This document shows positions 52,271 through 60,637 of a stretch of 64,000 nucleotides of DNA, in pieces. The first letter of the stretch is position 1, and each line of letters starts with the position of its first letter. The position numbers and the translations under genes were made by a program. Where the stretch lies: contig NZ_CP060716.1 of the NCBI RefSeq assembly GCF_014396385.1, positions 1,612,001 to 1,676,000 of the forward strand, read 5' to 3'. Under the pieces are notes generated by a model, which made no database searches, had not been told where the DNA came from, and worked only from the letters and a program-made list of their open reading frames with translations. The DNA comes from Leucobacter denitrificans. Its GTDB lineage: Bacteria > Actinomycetota > Actinomycetes > Actinomycetales > Microbacteriaceae.

Positions 52271-53428
52271 CTATCGTCCGTAAATGATCGACATGCACTT
52301 GCCGGCGACGTCGGAAGTGTAGTGAATGGTCTTCGCGTTCTCGATCTGCCGGGCGCCCGCTTGCTGGCGCACTTGGCGAACAGCTTCGAGCTGGTGGTTC
52401 CAGCCCTGCATGTACGACTCGGAGAGGTGGCCGCCGTGGGTGTTCACGGGAAGCTTGCCACCCGGGCCGATGCCCTGCTCTGTGAGGAACTGCTTCACGG
52501 TGCCCACCTCGGTGTATCCGTATCCCTCGAGCGCGAGCGGCACATGGACAGAGAAGCTGTCATAGACGAGAAAGCCGTCCATGTCCTCCGGGCCTACTCC
52601 CGCAATCTCGTACGAATCCTTACCTGCCTGCTGCTGGGCGGGAAGATAGTAGTCGGTGAGTCGCGGTTCGAGGCTCGTCGCGCCGGTATTGAGGTCGGAG
52701 CGGCCGGTGCCGAGGATGGAGACGGGATTGGGGCTCATCTTCTTCGCGTACTCGGCATCAGCAATGATGAGGGCGACGCCGCCGTCATTCACGAGGCAGT
52801 AGTCGAAGACGTGCAGTGGCTCGCAGACGTACCGTGACTCGATGTAGTCATCGACGGTGATGGTCTTGCGCTGAATCGCAGCCTCGTTCATGCTCGCCCA
52901 TGCGCGCTGCGCAACTGCAACTTCGCCCATGTCGGCCTCGGTCATGCCACGCTCCTCTTGGTAGCGGCGGGCGGTGAGAGCGTAGAGAGCGCCCTGAGAG
53001 GTCATGCCCCACGGTGAGTGATAAACGTAAGAGAGGAACGATCCACCGCCCATCGCGGCCGGGCCACCATACTGGGTACCCGCCGAACGCTGGTCGTTGC
53101 CGTAGACAAGGGCGATCACCTTCGCGTAGCCGGCCTCAATGGCCATGTGCGCTTGCAGAACTGACTGAACGGCGTCTGCCTGCCCGCCCCAGCGCACATT
53201 GAGACCGAGTACCTCGCCCATGCGTTCGTACGCCGTAGTGGGCCCGACGATGAGACCGTCAATGTCTCCCTTGGGAATGCCCGAGTCCTTGAGTGCCTGT
53301 TGGAATGCCTGTGCGGCGTATCCGACCGAATCAGCTGGCTTCTCGCCAGCACGCACGCGCTTCCAGTCCGTGACCCAATCAGTTTGGCCGATGCCAATGA
53401 TTGCCGCGGCACTTCGCTTTCTTACCAT
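52271..53428 (-). CDS. Thiolase-fold enzyme lacking the usual nucleophilic cysteine
   Basis: 385 residues of the SCP-x/lipid-transfer thiolase group (AIIGIGQTDWV at the start, PVNTHGGHLSESYMQGWNHQ near the C-terminus). Where thiolases carry the acylated Cys (about residue 84), it reads WGGQADAVQS with no Cys. Cysteines occur only in YVCEPL, DYCLVN and AGKCMS. With its DUF35 partner it may act as a retro-aldolase, as Ltp2 does in steroid side-chain loss, or as a thiolase with a relocated nucleophile. The operon suggests carbon-carbon cleavage of a CoA-bound acid. Confidence 0.78.
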   Translation of the reverse strand: MVRKRSAAAIIGIGQTDWVTDWKRVRAGEKPADSVGYAAQAFQQALKDSGIPKGDIDGLIVGPTTAYERMGEVLGLNVRWGGQADAVQSVLQAHMAIEAGYAKVIALVYGNDQRSAGTQYGGPAAMGGGSFLSYVYHSPWGMTSQGALYALTARRYQEERGMTEADMGEVAVAQRAWASMNEAAIQRKTITVDDYIESRYVCEPLHVFDYCLVNDGGVALIIADAEYAKKMSPNPVSILGTGRSDLNTGATSLEPRLTDYYLPAQQQAGKDSYEIAGVGPEDMDGFLVYDSFSVHVPLALEGYGYTEVGTVKQFLTEQGIGPGGKLPVNTHGGHLSESYMQGWNHQLEAVRQVRQQAGARQIENAKTIHYTSDVAGKCMSIIYGR

Positions 53429-53451
53429 CGTGTGCTTTTCCTCCTCGTGTC

Positions 53452-54627
53452 CTACACCAATACGTTCGTGTCGCGCAGGTGTGCAATCTCTTCTGGTGAG
53501 AGATCTAATAGGGTTTCGCAGATTTCGTCGGTGTGTTGTCCGAGCATCGGCGCCGACGTGGTTGGCTGCACCTCAGTGTGGCGAAACTTAAACGGTTGGC
53601 CGTTGTACAGTGTTTCGCCCATCTCGGGGTGCTCGAGCACGCGCCAGTGTTCCCGGTACCGCAGCTGCTTATCGACAATGACCTCCGCTGGGGAGAGCAC
53701 CGGTGCGGAGGGAACATTACGCGCCTGCAGTTCTGCGACGAGCTGATGGTTGGAGCGCGAGGCAACAGCCTGGGCAAGTGCAGTACTGTCAGCATCAGGG
53801 GTGAGTTCGGGATCGAGCTGCAGGACCTCGAGCACGCTCGACCATTCGGCCGTAGTAGGGGCCGTGATTGAGATCCAATTGTCGTCGCCCGACGTTGGGA
53901 GTACATCCTGCCAGACGAATCCCTCATCCTTGTTGCCGAGTGGCCCCCGATCATTACCGTTAACTGTCCAGTCGAGGAACTCGGGGCCGAGTGTGACGAG
54001 CATCGCCTCAGTTTGCGCCATGTCGATCTGCTGGCCCTGCCCGGTGAGGCGGCTGCTCCGGAGTGCTGCGAGCATTGCGAACGCGGCGTGCCCCGGGTTC
54101 GGAATATGGTCGGGGTAGTTGGTGCCCGTTCCCGTAGGAATCTCACCAGGGTTGCCACTGAGGTGGTGGAATCCGGTAATTGCGCTCATCATCGCGCCGT
54201 ACCCTCGTGCATTGCGTTCGGGCCCCGAGTCGCCGTTCATCGACATTGACAGATATATGACTCGGGGGTTCACGTTGGCGACGGCTTCGTATCCGAGACC
54301 GAGCCGATCCATCACACCGGCGGAAAAGTTGTTGCAGACAATGTCGGCTTGCTCGATGAGCTTGAGTGCGATCTCAACGGCGCCAGGCTCCTTGAGGTTC
54401 AGAAGCATACTTCGCTTGCTCGTGTTCCGGTCAGCGAAGTATCCGCTCCGATTGACGCCGCTCTCGCCGCCGGCAAATGGGGGGCTGAGACGGATTCCGT
54501 CGATCTTTTTCGTGCTCTCGATCTTGATGACCTCAGCACCGAGGTCAGCGAGAATCTTTGTGGCGTATGAACCAGCACCGACCCAGCTGAAGTCGATGAC
54601 GCGAACCCCGTTGAGTGGGCGTTTCAT
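53452..54627 (-). CDS. CaiB/BaiF class III CoA-transferase, catalytic-Asp subunit
   Basis: 391 residues. N-terminal GVRVIDFSWVGAGSYATKIL, then IVCNNFSAGVMDRLGLGY and GQQIDMAQTEAML are family segments. The Asp that carries the CoA-thioester/anhydride in formyl-CoA transferase (Asp169) corresponds to Asp173 here (GTNYPDHIPNPGH). It should move CoA from a donor such as succinyl-CoA to a carboxylic acid. It overlaps the other CoA-transferase by 4 bases, which suggests a heteromer. Confidence 0.85.
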   Translation of the reverse strand: MKRPLNGVRVIDFSWVGAGSYATKILADLGAEVIKIESTKKIDGIRLSPPFAGGESGVNRSGYFADRNTSKRSMLLNLKEPGAVEIALKLIEQADIVCNNFSAGVMDRLGLGYEAVANVNPRVIYLSMSMNGDSGPERNARGYGAMMSAITGFHHLSGNPGEIPTGTGTNYPDHIPNPGHAAFAMLAALRSSRLTGQGQQIDMAQTEAMLVTLGPEFLDWTVNGNDRGPLGNKDEGFVWQDVLPTSGDDNWISITAPTTAEWSSVLEVLQLDPELTPDADSTALAQAVASRSNHQLVAELQARNVPSAPVLSPAEVIVDKQLRYREHWRVLEHPEMGETLYNGQPFKFRHTEVQPTTSAPMLGQHTDEICETLLDLSPEEIAHLRDTNVLV

Positions 54628-55853
54628 GCGTAGTTTCCTCTTCCTTGTGCGGTGGCAACAGATGTCGCGTCGGCTCCCAGTTCGCTAAGAATTACGTCTG
54701 AGTCTTGCCCGACCTGAGGTGCGTGGCCGCCGGATTGCCAGGGAGTGCCGAGTAGCCGGTATGGGGCGCCTGGTGCGTCAACCAGAGCCTCGCCAATGCG
54801 CATCTCTGTGAAGAACTCACGAGCCAGCAGCTGCAACGACTCATGTACCTCTGCCAAGGTTTTCACCGGTGAAAGTGGAACATTCCACTTGATGGCAGCT
54901 TCGAGCAGTTCGGCCTTTGTGTGCCGTTCGGAATACTGGGTAAAGATCTCCCAGAAGAGATCCTTCCCCTCGTCACTCTCGACAAAGCTACGTTCCCACC
55001 AACGCTGCTCTTCGAGGAGCGCAGCGTTCGGTACACCAGCATCTTGCATCCACTCAGTGAAATTGCCCCAGAACCGATTGCCGCCAATACCACCTGCAAT
55101 GAGGAACACGTATCCGTCAGCACAGGGAAATACGCCAAAGCCGGCCTGTTTCTGCTTGCCTCCGTGCCGGCGACGATTGTGTCCCTCGAGGTCGTAGAAC
55201 TGGATCGCGTTCTCGAGTCCGAGTGACACACATTCTTGAACGGACACATCGATGACTTCACCCGCGCCTCCGTTCTCAGAGACGAGTGCGGCCATTGAAG
55301 CAACGGCACCAAAGAGGCTGCCAGCACGGAACGATTGGTGGCCGGCCGCTTGTACGGGAGCGCCGTCGTCGTATCCTCCGAGCCAGAGCATTCCACCAAA
55401 TGCCATGCATGTTGCATCGGTGGCCACGTAATTGGAGTACGGACCTGCAAGCCCAAATGGAGTGATCGCCGTGACAGTGAGGTTCGGGAACTGTGTGTGG
55501 AGCTCGTCGTAGCCGAAGCCTTGAGCCTCAAGATCGTGCTGGGTGCGGTCATCGAGAAGGAGATCAGCCGACTTTGCGAGACGGGTAAAGGTCTCACGGC
55601 CTTCGGGGGTTCCGAGATTTACCTCGATGGATCGTTTGTCACAATTGTCGTACGCGAACCGGAGGCTCTCGCCCGTCGATTGAGCGAGTGGTGGCGCCGC
55701 GCGGTAGCTCGATCCACCGGGGGGCTCAACGAGAATAACGTTCGCGCCCAGTTGAGCAAACATGCGGCCGCAGTAATTTGCGATTTCACCACCGAGATCG
55801 AGCACTGTGATTCCGTGCAACGCACCGCCAGGATTTGGGTGCTGGGTGGTCAT
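54624..55853 (-). CDS. CaiB/BaiF class III CoA-transferase-like subunit without the catalytic Asp
   Basis: 409 residues. The family start is GITVLDLGGEIANYCGRMFA, with DLLLDDRTQHDLEAQGFGYD and EVIDVSVQECVSL further on. At the position of the catalytic Asp the sequence reads GHQSFRAGSLFG (about residues 171-182) with no Asp. It is therefore probably a partner or regulatory subunit for the transferase next to it. Heteromeric pairs of this family are known in benzylsuccinate oxidation (BbsEF). It is the first gene after operator B. Confidence 0.8.
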   Translation of the reverse strand: MTTQHPNPGGALHGITVLDLGGEIANYCGRMFAQLGANVILVEPPGGSSYRAAPPLAQSTGESLRFAYDNCDKRSIEVNLGTPEGRETFTRLAKSADLLLDDRTQHDLEAQGFGYDELHTQFPNLTVTAITPFGLAGPYSNYVATDATCMAFGGMLWLGGYDDGAPVQAAGHQSFRAGSLFGAVASMAALVSENGGAGEVIDVSVQECVSLGLENAIQFYDLEGHNRRRHGGKQKQAGFGVFPCADGYVFLIAGGIGGNRFWGNFTEWMQDAGVPNAALLEEQRWWERSFVESDEGKDLFWEIFTQYSERHTKAELLEAAIKWNVPLSPVKTLAEVHESLQLLAREFFTEMRIGEALVDAPGAPYRLLGTPWQSGGHAPQVGQDSDVILSELGADATSVATAQGRGNYA

Positions 55854-55891
55854 GAATGGCTCCGATCGCGTACGCTTCGTCTTTGAGTAAC

Positions 55892-55907
55892 TATATTATA
55901 TATAATA
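55892..55907. promoter_or_regulatory. Island operator B (TATA-N3-TATA, perfect palindrome)
   Basis: TATATTATATA at 55892-55902, overlapping the perfect 14-bp palindrome TATTATATATAATA at 55894-55907. It lies 39 bases before the CoA-transferase operon. Confidence 0.55.
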
Positions 55908-55969
55908 CAGAAGAACAATGTTTTGCTTCTGACGTGCTACGCATCGCCAGAATGGGGGCGATTGCTGGG

Positions 55970-56743
55970 CTACCGGCCCGTGAAGTTTGGTGTGCGCTTC
56001 TCTCCGAACGCCTTGCGTCCCTCCGCGCGATCCTCGGTGTCTCGGAGCAGCCCGAACGCGTACCGCTCAGCAGCAATACCAGCGTCGAGCGGCATCTCAA
56101 GCGCCTGACTCACGAGTTTCTTGGCTGCAGCGACGGCCAGTGGCCCGTTCTGCGCGATCCGCTCAGCAAGTTCGCGTGCGCGAGTCTGCAGTTCAGAAAA
56201 GGGCACTACCTCTTGGACTAGTCCAATGCGCAGAGCCTCATCGGCTGAAACACGATCACCGGTGAGGATTAGCTTCAATGCCTGAGGGACGCCGACAACG
56301 CGGGGGAGAAGTTGGGTGCCAGCGCTTCCTGGGATACTTCCAATCCGGGTTTCGGGGAGTCCAAAACTTGCGTTCTCGGAGGCGATGCGGATATCAGCGC
56401 GGAGTGCGATCTCAAGGCCCCCGCCGAGCGCATACCCGTTGATTGCGCAGATCACCGGCTTGTTGGTGGGGAAGCCCGAGAGAAGGTGGTCACTCTGGCC
56501 ACCAAACTCCTCGACGGCCATGTTGTTCGGTACACCCGCTGTCTTCTTGAGATCCACACCGGTGCAGAATGAGCGCTCGCCAGCCCCAGTAATGATGGCG
56601 ACGCGAATCGCCGGGTCGGAGGAAATTGTCGCGTACGCCTCGCGTAGCTCCCTGCGCGTTTCGGCATCGATGGCGTTGAGTGCATCTGGACGGTCGAGCG
56701 TGACCTGGGCGACGCCGCCTTCAATTGAGAGGTGGACAGTCAT
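55970..56743 (-). CDS. Enoyl-CoA hydratase/isomerase
   Basis: 257 residues. Both catalytic Glu residues of crotonase are present: GGGLEIALRADIRIA and ASFGLPETRIGSIPGSAGTQ. N-terminal VTLDRPDALNAIDAE and CoA-binding GERSFCTGVDLKK complete the family pattern, so it should hydrate a 2-enoyl-CoA. AAAGGAG precedes the ATG. Its stop is 117 bases before the CoA-transferase pair, so it may run into that operon or be controlled separately by site C. Confidence 0.88.
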   Translation of the reverse strand: MTVHLSIEGGVAQVTLDRPDALNAIDAETRRELREAYATISSDPAIRVAIITGAGERSFCTGVDLKKTAGVPNNMAVEEFGGQSDHLLSGFPTNKPVICAINGYALGGGLEIALRADIRIASENASFGLPETRIGSIPGSAGTQLLPRVVGVPQALKLILTGDRVSADEALRIGLVQEVVPFSELQTRARELAERIAQNGPLAVAAAKKLVSQALEMPLDAGIAAERYAFGLLRDTEDRAEGRKAFGEKRTPNFTGR

Positions 56744-56770
56744 ATCATGCTCCTTTGCCTGCGGGATATT

Positions 56771-56783
56771 CTATAAAGTATAG
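56771..56783. promoter_or_regulatory. Island operator C (TATA-N3-TATA)
   Basis: CTATAAAGTATAG is a dyad with 5-base arms around AAG. It is between the divergent hydratase and GntR genes, so GntR may repress itself here. Confidence 0.55.
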
Positions 56784-56809
56784 ACAATACAGCATCCTAT
56801 ACCTTCCGA

Positions 56810-56815
56810 TATGCT
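56810..56815 (+). promoter_or_regulatory. Putative -10 box, leaderless GntR gene
   Basis: TATGCT ends 6 bases before ATG 56822, with no ribosome-binding site. Confidence 0.4.
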
Positions 56816-56821
56816 TGCCGC

Positions 56822-57517
56822 ATGAATGAACTTGACTCCGATGGTGGAGTAAACCAGTCCACATCCTTTGAACGACCACTGAGTAAAACTGAGTACGTCC
56901 TACAGCGACTGCGCCAAGAACTTGTCGACGGTACGATCCAGCCCGGCACGCAGATTCGCCAAGGAGACATCAGTGCTCGTTACGGCGTCAGTGCGACTCC
57001 CGTGCGTGAAGCGCTGCGTCGCCTTGAGGCCGAAGGGCACGTGAGCTACTCGCCACACCGCGGTGCGACCGTGAACACCATGCCCGAAGAAGACTTGTAT
57101 GCGCTGTACCGGTTCCGTATCGAGGTCGAGAAGTTGCTCGCATCGCTCGCTGTTGAGCGTGCTGACGCTGACGCGATTGCACTCGCCAAGCAGAAGCACG
57201 CGGACCTCAAGGATGCGGCAAAGTCGGGACAAAGCGCAGAGCGGCTTTCTCAGCTCAACCGTGAGTTCCATCTCGCAGTAATGCGAGCCGGTGCCCCATA
57301 TATAGCGGATCGCGTAGTGCGCCCACTCTGGAAAACGGTGATTCCAACTTCGCAGAGCCAGTGGGATCGCGACGACTCGGTGAAAGAGTTCCTCCACGCG
57401 CACGATGAGATCATGCTTGCGCTCGAAGGCGGTGACGCCGAGAAGGCTGGCGAGCTTATGGGCAAGCACGTGCTCGAGGCCTACAAGGAGCGCCTCGCAC
57501 GCATTCGCAAAGACTAA
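56822..57517 (+). CDS. GntR/FCD-family regulator of the catabolic island
   Basis: 231 residues. Winged helix-turn-helix at about residues 20-85 (YVLQRLRQELVDGTIQPGTQ, ISARYGVSATPVREALRRLE), then an FCD all-helical ligand domain (ALYRFRIEVEKLLASLAVER, LNREFHLAVMRAGAPYIADR). It is the only regulator in the island and sits beside operator C. I infer that it binds the TATA-N3-TATA sites and responds to a carboxylic-acid effector, as many FCD proteins do. Neither activation nor repression is shown by sequence. Confidence 0.85.
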   Translation: MNELDSDGGVNQSTSFERPLSKTEYVLQRLRQELVDGTIQPGTQIRQGDISARYGVSATPVREALRRLEAEGHVSYSPHRGATVNTMPEEDLYALYRFRIEVEKLLASLAVERADADAIALAKQKHADLKDAAKSGQSAERLSQLNREFHLAVMRAGAPYIADRVVRPLWKTVIPTSQSQWDRDDSVKEFLHAHDEIMLALEGGDAEKAGELMGKHVLEAYKERLARIRKD

Positions 57518-57564
57518 TCCGGCGATAATTTCACTCAAAGATAGGTCAGCCAGCGACGCCTTGA

Positions 57565-57575
57565 TATAAGATATA
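57565..57575. promoter_or_regulatory. Island operator D (TATA-N3-TATA)
   Basis: TATAAGATATA, followed by TATAAT (57574-57579) and a further AT-rich stretch to about 57600. It lies 76 bases before the flavoprotein gene. Confidence 0.45.
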
Positions 57576-57650
57576 TAATCCTTAGTACATTTTATATGTT
57601 AAGTTTTATGGAGCAACGCTAAGTGGCGTTGGTCAATCTATGGAGGCGAA

Positions 57651-59114
57651 ATGAGTGAGAAGTACGACGTCGTGGTCGTAGGCGGAGCAAGCGCAGGCTA
57701 TGCAGCAGCAGTCGCTGCGAGTCATGCGGGCGCCGAACGCATTATTGTCATCGAGAAGGCACCCCGTGACGAAGTAGGCGGAAACTGCCGCTTCTCAAAG
57801 ATGGGCTTTCGCACGGTTCACGAGGGCACCGATGACCTGTTCGAGATGCTTAACGCAGATCAGCAGGACGAGCTCCGCGGCAAGTTTAAGGTGCGCCCAT
57901 ACACGAAAGAAGACTTCGCGAGCGACCTTGACCGCGTGACCAAGGGTCTCGTGGATCCCGAGCTTGCACGCACACTCGTTGAGGACTCGCGCGACGCAAT
58001 TGACTGGATGACGGAACTCGGCCACAAGTGGCTTGCATGGCAGCAGCCGGTCGATCGCGACGGTGTGCTTGAGTTCCCTCCCGGCACCGTGCTGGGCCCG
58101 GTTGGCGGTGGCCTCGGTCTCGTCGAGCAGTGGATCAAGATTGGTAACGAGCTCGGCATTGAGCTGCGCACCGATACTCGCGTCTCGAGCATTATCGGTG
58201 ACTTTAACCGCGTTACCGGTGTCATCGTCGACGGCCCCGAGGGGCGTTATGAGATCGAAGCGAAGACCGTCATCCTCGCGAGTGGTGGATTCCAAGCGAG
58301 CGCCGAACGCCGCGCCCGCTACCTCCCACCAGGGTCTGACCTCATGAAGGTTCGCGGTAGCCGTCACAACACCGGTGAAGTTCTCGACATGGCGATTCAG
58401 CTTGGCGCCGATACCTCGGGTCAGTGGCAGGGTGGCCACGCATCACCGATCGACGCGAGCGCGCCGAACGTTGAGGTGAACAACAATGTGAACCGTTACG
58501 CCTACCCGTACGGCATCTCGGTAAATATCAATGGCGACCGCTTCTTCGATGAGTCAGAGCGTCACCGTACCTACACCTACGCGAAGACCGGCTGGGCTGT
58601 TGCTCGCCAGCCAGACGGCGTTGCCTTCCAGATCTACGACCAGCAGGCGAACGGCATGTACCCAGATGCCTACCGTGCCGCGACGCCAGTAGAGGCAGAC
58701 TCGATTCGCGAGCTCGCGGAAAAGATCGGCATCGATCCCACCGCGCTCGAGCGCACCGTTAACGAGTACAACAACTCCGTGAACGAATCGGTTCCATACG
58801 ATGCGACTGTCGAAGATGGACGTAACGCTGTTGGACTTACACCCCCTCACAGCAACTGGGCGCTCCCGATTAACCAGGGTCCGTTCCGCGCCTACAAGGT
58901 AACCGGTGCGATCACCTTCAGCTTCGGTGGATTGAAGACGAACAAGGATGGCCAGGTGCTCAACACTTCGCAGAAGCCGATCCGCGGCCTCTATGCGAAC
59001 GGTGACATCGTCGGAATGTTCTACCACAACTACCCCTCGACGAGTGGAATGACCAGAAATGTCGTCTTCGGCGGTCGCGCCGGAGCCCACGCAGCTACAG
59101 AGGCTGGGCGATGA
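57651..59114 (+). CDS. FAD-dependent oxidoreductase, TcuA/fumarate-reductase-like
   Basis: 487 residues. N-terminal FAD loop VVVVGGASAGYAAAVAASHA and IVIEKAP; the region DEVGGNCRFSKMGFRTVHEG is arranged as in tricarballylate dehydrogenase (TcuA). The C-terminal FAD contact is GLYANGDIVGMFY with GMTRNVVFGGRAGAHAA. This superfamily also holds 3-ketosteroid dehydrogenases and fumarate reductases. It may introduce a double bond into a polycarboxylic acid. TATGGAGGCGAA gives the ribosome-binding site. It overlaps the next MmgE/PrpD gene by 4 bases. Confidence 0.8.
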   Translation: MSEKYDVVVVGGASAGYAAAVAASHAGAERIIVIEKAPRDEVGGNCRFSKMGFRTVHEGTDDLFEMLNADQQDELRGKFKVRPYTKEDFASDLDRVTKGLVDPELARTLVEDSRDAIDWMTELGHKWLAWQQPVDRDGVLEFPPGTVLGPVGGGLGLVEQWIKIGNELGIELRTDTRVSSIIGDFNRVTGVIVDGPEGRYEIEAKTVILASGGFQASAERRARYLPPGSDLMKVRGSRHNTGEVLDMAIQLGADTSGQWQGGHASPIDASAPNVEVNNNVNRYAYPYGISVNINGDRFFDESERHRTYTYAKTGWAVARQPDGVAFQIYDQQANGMYPDAYRAATPVEADSIRELAEKIGIDPTALERTVNEYNNSVNESVPYDATVEDGRNAVGLTPPHSNWALPINQGPFRAYKVTGAITFSFGGLKTNKDGQVLNTSQKPIRGLYANGDIVGMFYHNYPSTSGMTRNVVFGGRAGAHAATEAGR

Positions 59115-60532
59115 CATCTCAGGAAGAGACCTTGAACGTCACCCGCACGGTCGCAGAATTTGCGGCCGGGGTGGCGTTCGAGGAACTCCCCGCCGACGTC
59201 GTCGAACGAGCGAGACTGCTTGCGCTTGACGGCATCGCTTGCGCGTTTGTCGGGGCGAAGCTTCCCTGGGCGAAGAAAGCCGTCGAAGCGATGTCGATGG
59301 TGGAATCTGGCACCGGCGCAACGTTATGGGGATGGGGTAAGAGCGTTTCCCCGTCGTCGGCAGCACTGCTCAACGGCACATTTGTGCAGGGGTTTGAGCT
59401 CGATGACTTCCATGCTCACGGCGCATTGCATTCGTCGTCGGTCGTTGTGACCGCCGCAATGGCTGCAGCCGACATTCGGCCCGAAACTACCCTCGGTGAG
59501 CTGCTGCGTGCGTTCGTCGTTGGCTATGAGGTCGGACCGCGCGTCGGTATGGCCATGGGTGGCGGCCGCCTGAGCACCATCGGCTGGCATACCGGATCGG
59601 TGTACGGGACCGCCGCATCGGCGGTGGCTGCTGGCTCCGTATTTGGACTCGATGCCGCCAACATGGAAAGCGCTATCGGAAACTCGGTCACTCGGGCGAG
59701 CGGACTCATGGCGGCTCAGTACAAGTCGATGGTGAAGCGAATGCATCACGGTATGGCTGCGCAGTCAGGTCTCGTGGGTGCGGCACTTGCGAGCAAGGGC
59801 TTCGCGGGTACTGAATCCGTACTCGAGCATCCGTATGGTGGGTTGGCTGCTGCAATTCTCGGCGATGTCGATGAGGCTGACTTCAGCAAACTCACTGACG
59901 GTCTCGGTGAGAACTGGATCCTGAAGACCATCGGTATTAAGCGCTATGCATGCCTCATTATGTTGCACTCGACGATTGATGAGATGATCGCGCAACGTGT
60001 ACAGGGTCTTCGCGACAGCGACATTTCCCGGATTCGCATTGGCGTCGCAGAAAGTGTTGCGCGGCGCACCTCTTGGAAGATGGAAGCGCCAGGTAAGACG
60101 CTGAGCGCTCAAATGAATCTGCGTTTTGCCACTGCGGTTGCTTTGCTTGATGGAGCAGCGTATGTCGAGCAGTTCTCTCAAGAGTCGTTGGCTCGACCTG
60201 AAGTGTGGGACCTCATGGATCGCATCGACGTTTACCACGACGAGCGTATCGATGCACTTGGACGTGACCGCAGGTTCGTGACCAATATCGATATTGAGCT
60301 CACCGATGGAACGACGCGAACACTCGTGAGCACGCCGCCTCAGGACCGGGAATTCGACGCGGAGTCCGTCCGTGTGAAGTTCCGTGGACTTGTTCAGGGG
60401 CTCATCCCTGACGCGAAGATCGATGAGATTGAGCAGTTCATTCTCACCGCATCTCCCGACACTCCAGCAGCAGAGCTTTCTGCCCTCCTCGGGACGCCGT
60501 CTGAGCCCGCATTGAGCGGATTAGATTCGTAG
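59111..60532 (+). CDS. MmgE/PrpD family enzyme (island copy 3)
   Basis: 473 residues, cotranslated with the flavoprotein (ATGA overlap). Conserved: LLALDGIACAFVGAKLPWAK, NGTFVQGFELDDFHAHGALH, GWHTGSVYGTAASAVAAGSV, KSMVKRMHHGMAAQSGLVGA and KRYACLIMLHSTIDEMI. Its tight link to the oxidoreductase suggests that it acts on the unsaturated product, as a dehydratase, isomerase or decarboxylase. It lacks the CC of copies 1 and 2 in the YPCC segment (YACL here), so its chemistry may differ. A strong terminator follows. Confidence 0.82.
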   Translation: MTSQEETLNVTRTVAEFAAGVAFEELPADVVERARLLALDGIACAFVGAKLPWAKKAVEAMSMVESGTGATLWGWGKSVSPSSAALLNGTFVQGFELDDFHAHGALHSSSVVVTAAMAAADIRPETTLGELLRAFVVGYEVGPRVGMAMGGGRLSTIGWHTGSVYGTAASAVAAGSVFGLDAANMESAIGNSVTRASGLMAAQYKSMVKRMHHGMAAQSGLVGAALASKGFAGTESVLEHPYGGLAAAILGDVDEADFSKLTDGLGENWILKTIGIKRYACLIMLHSTIDEMIAQRVQGLRDSDISRIRIGVAESVARRTSWKMEAPGKTLSAQMNLRFATAVALLDGAAYVEQFSQESLARPEVWDLMDRIDVYHDERIDALGRDRRFVTNIDIELTDGTTRTLVSTPPQDREFDAESVRVKFRGLVQGLIPDAKIDEIEQFILTASPDTPAAELSALLGTPSEPALSGLDS

Positions 60533-60546
60533 CGGATCTCTGTGAG

Positions 60547-60581
60547 TAGGCCGGCTGAGTCATGGATATTCAGCCGGCCTA
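60547..60581 (+). terminator. Terminator after the flavoprotein operon
   Basis: TAGGCCGGCTGA (60547-60558) pairs perfectly over 12 bases with TCAGCCGGCCTA (60570-60581). Confidence 0.85.
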
Positions 60582-60637
60582 GGAATTTCAACAAGACTGG
60601 TGGAACCAGCTTGTGTTTCCGTTAGATTTCAGTATTA

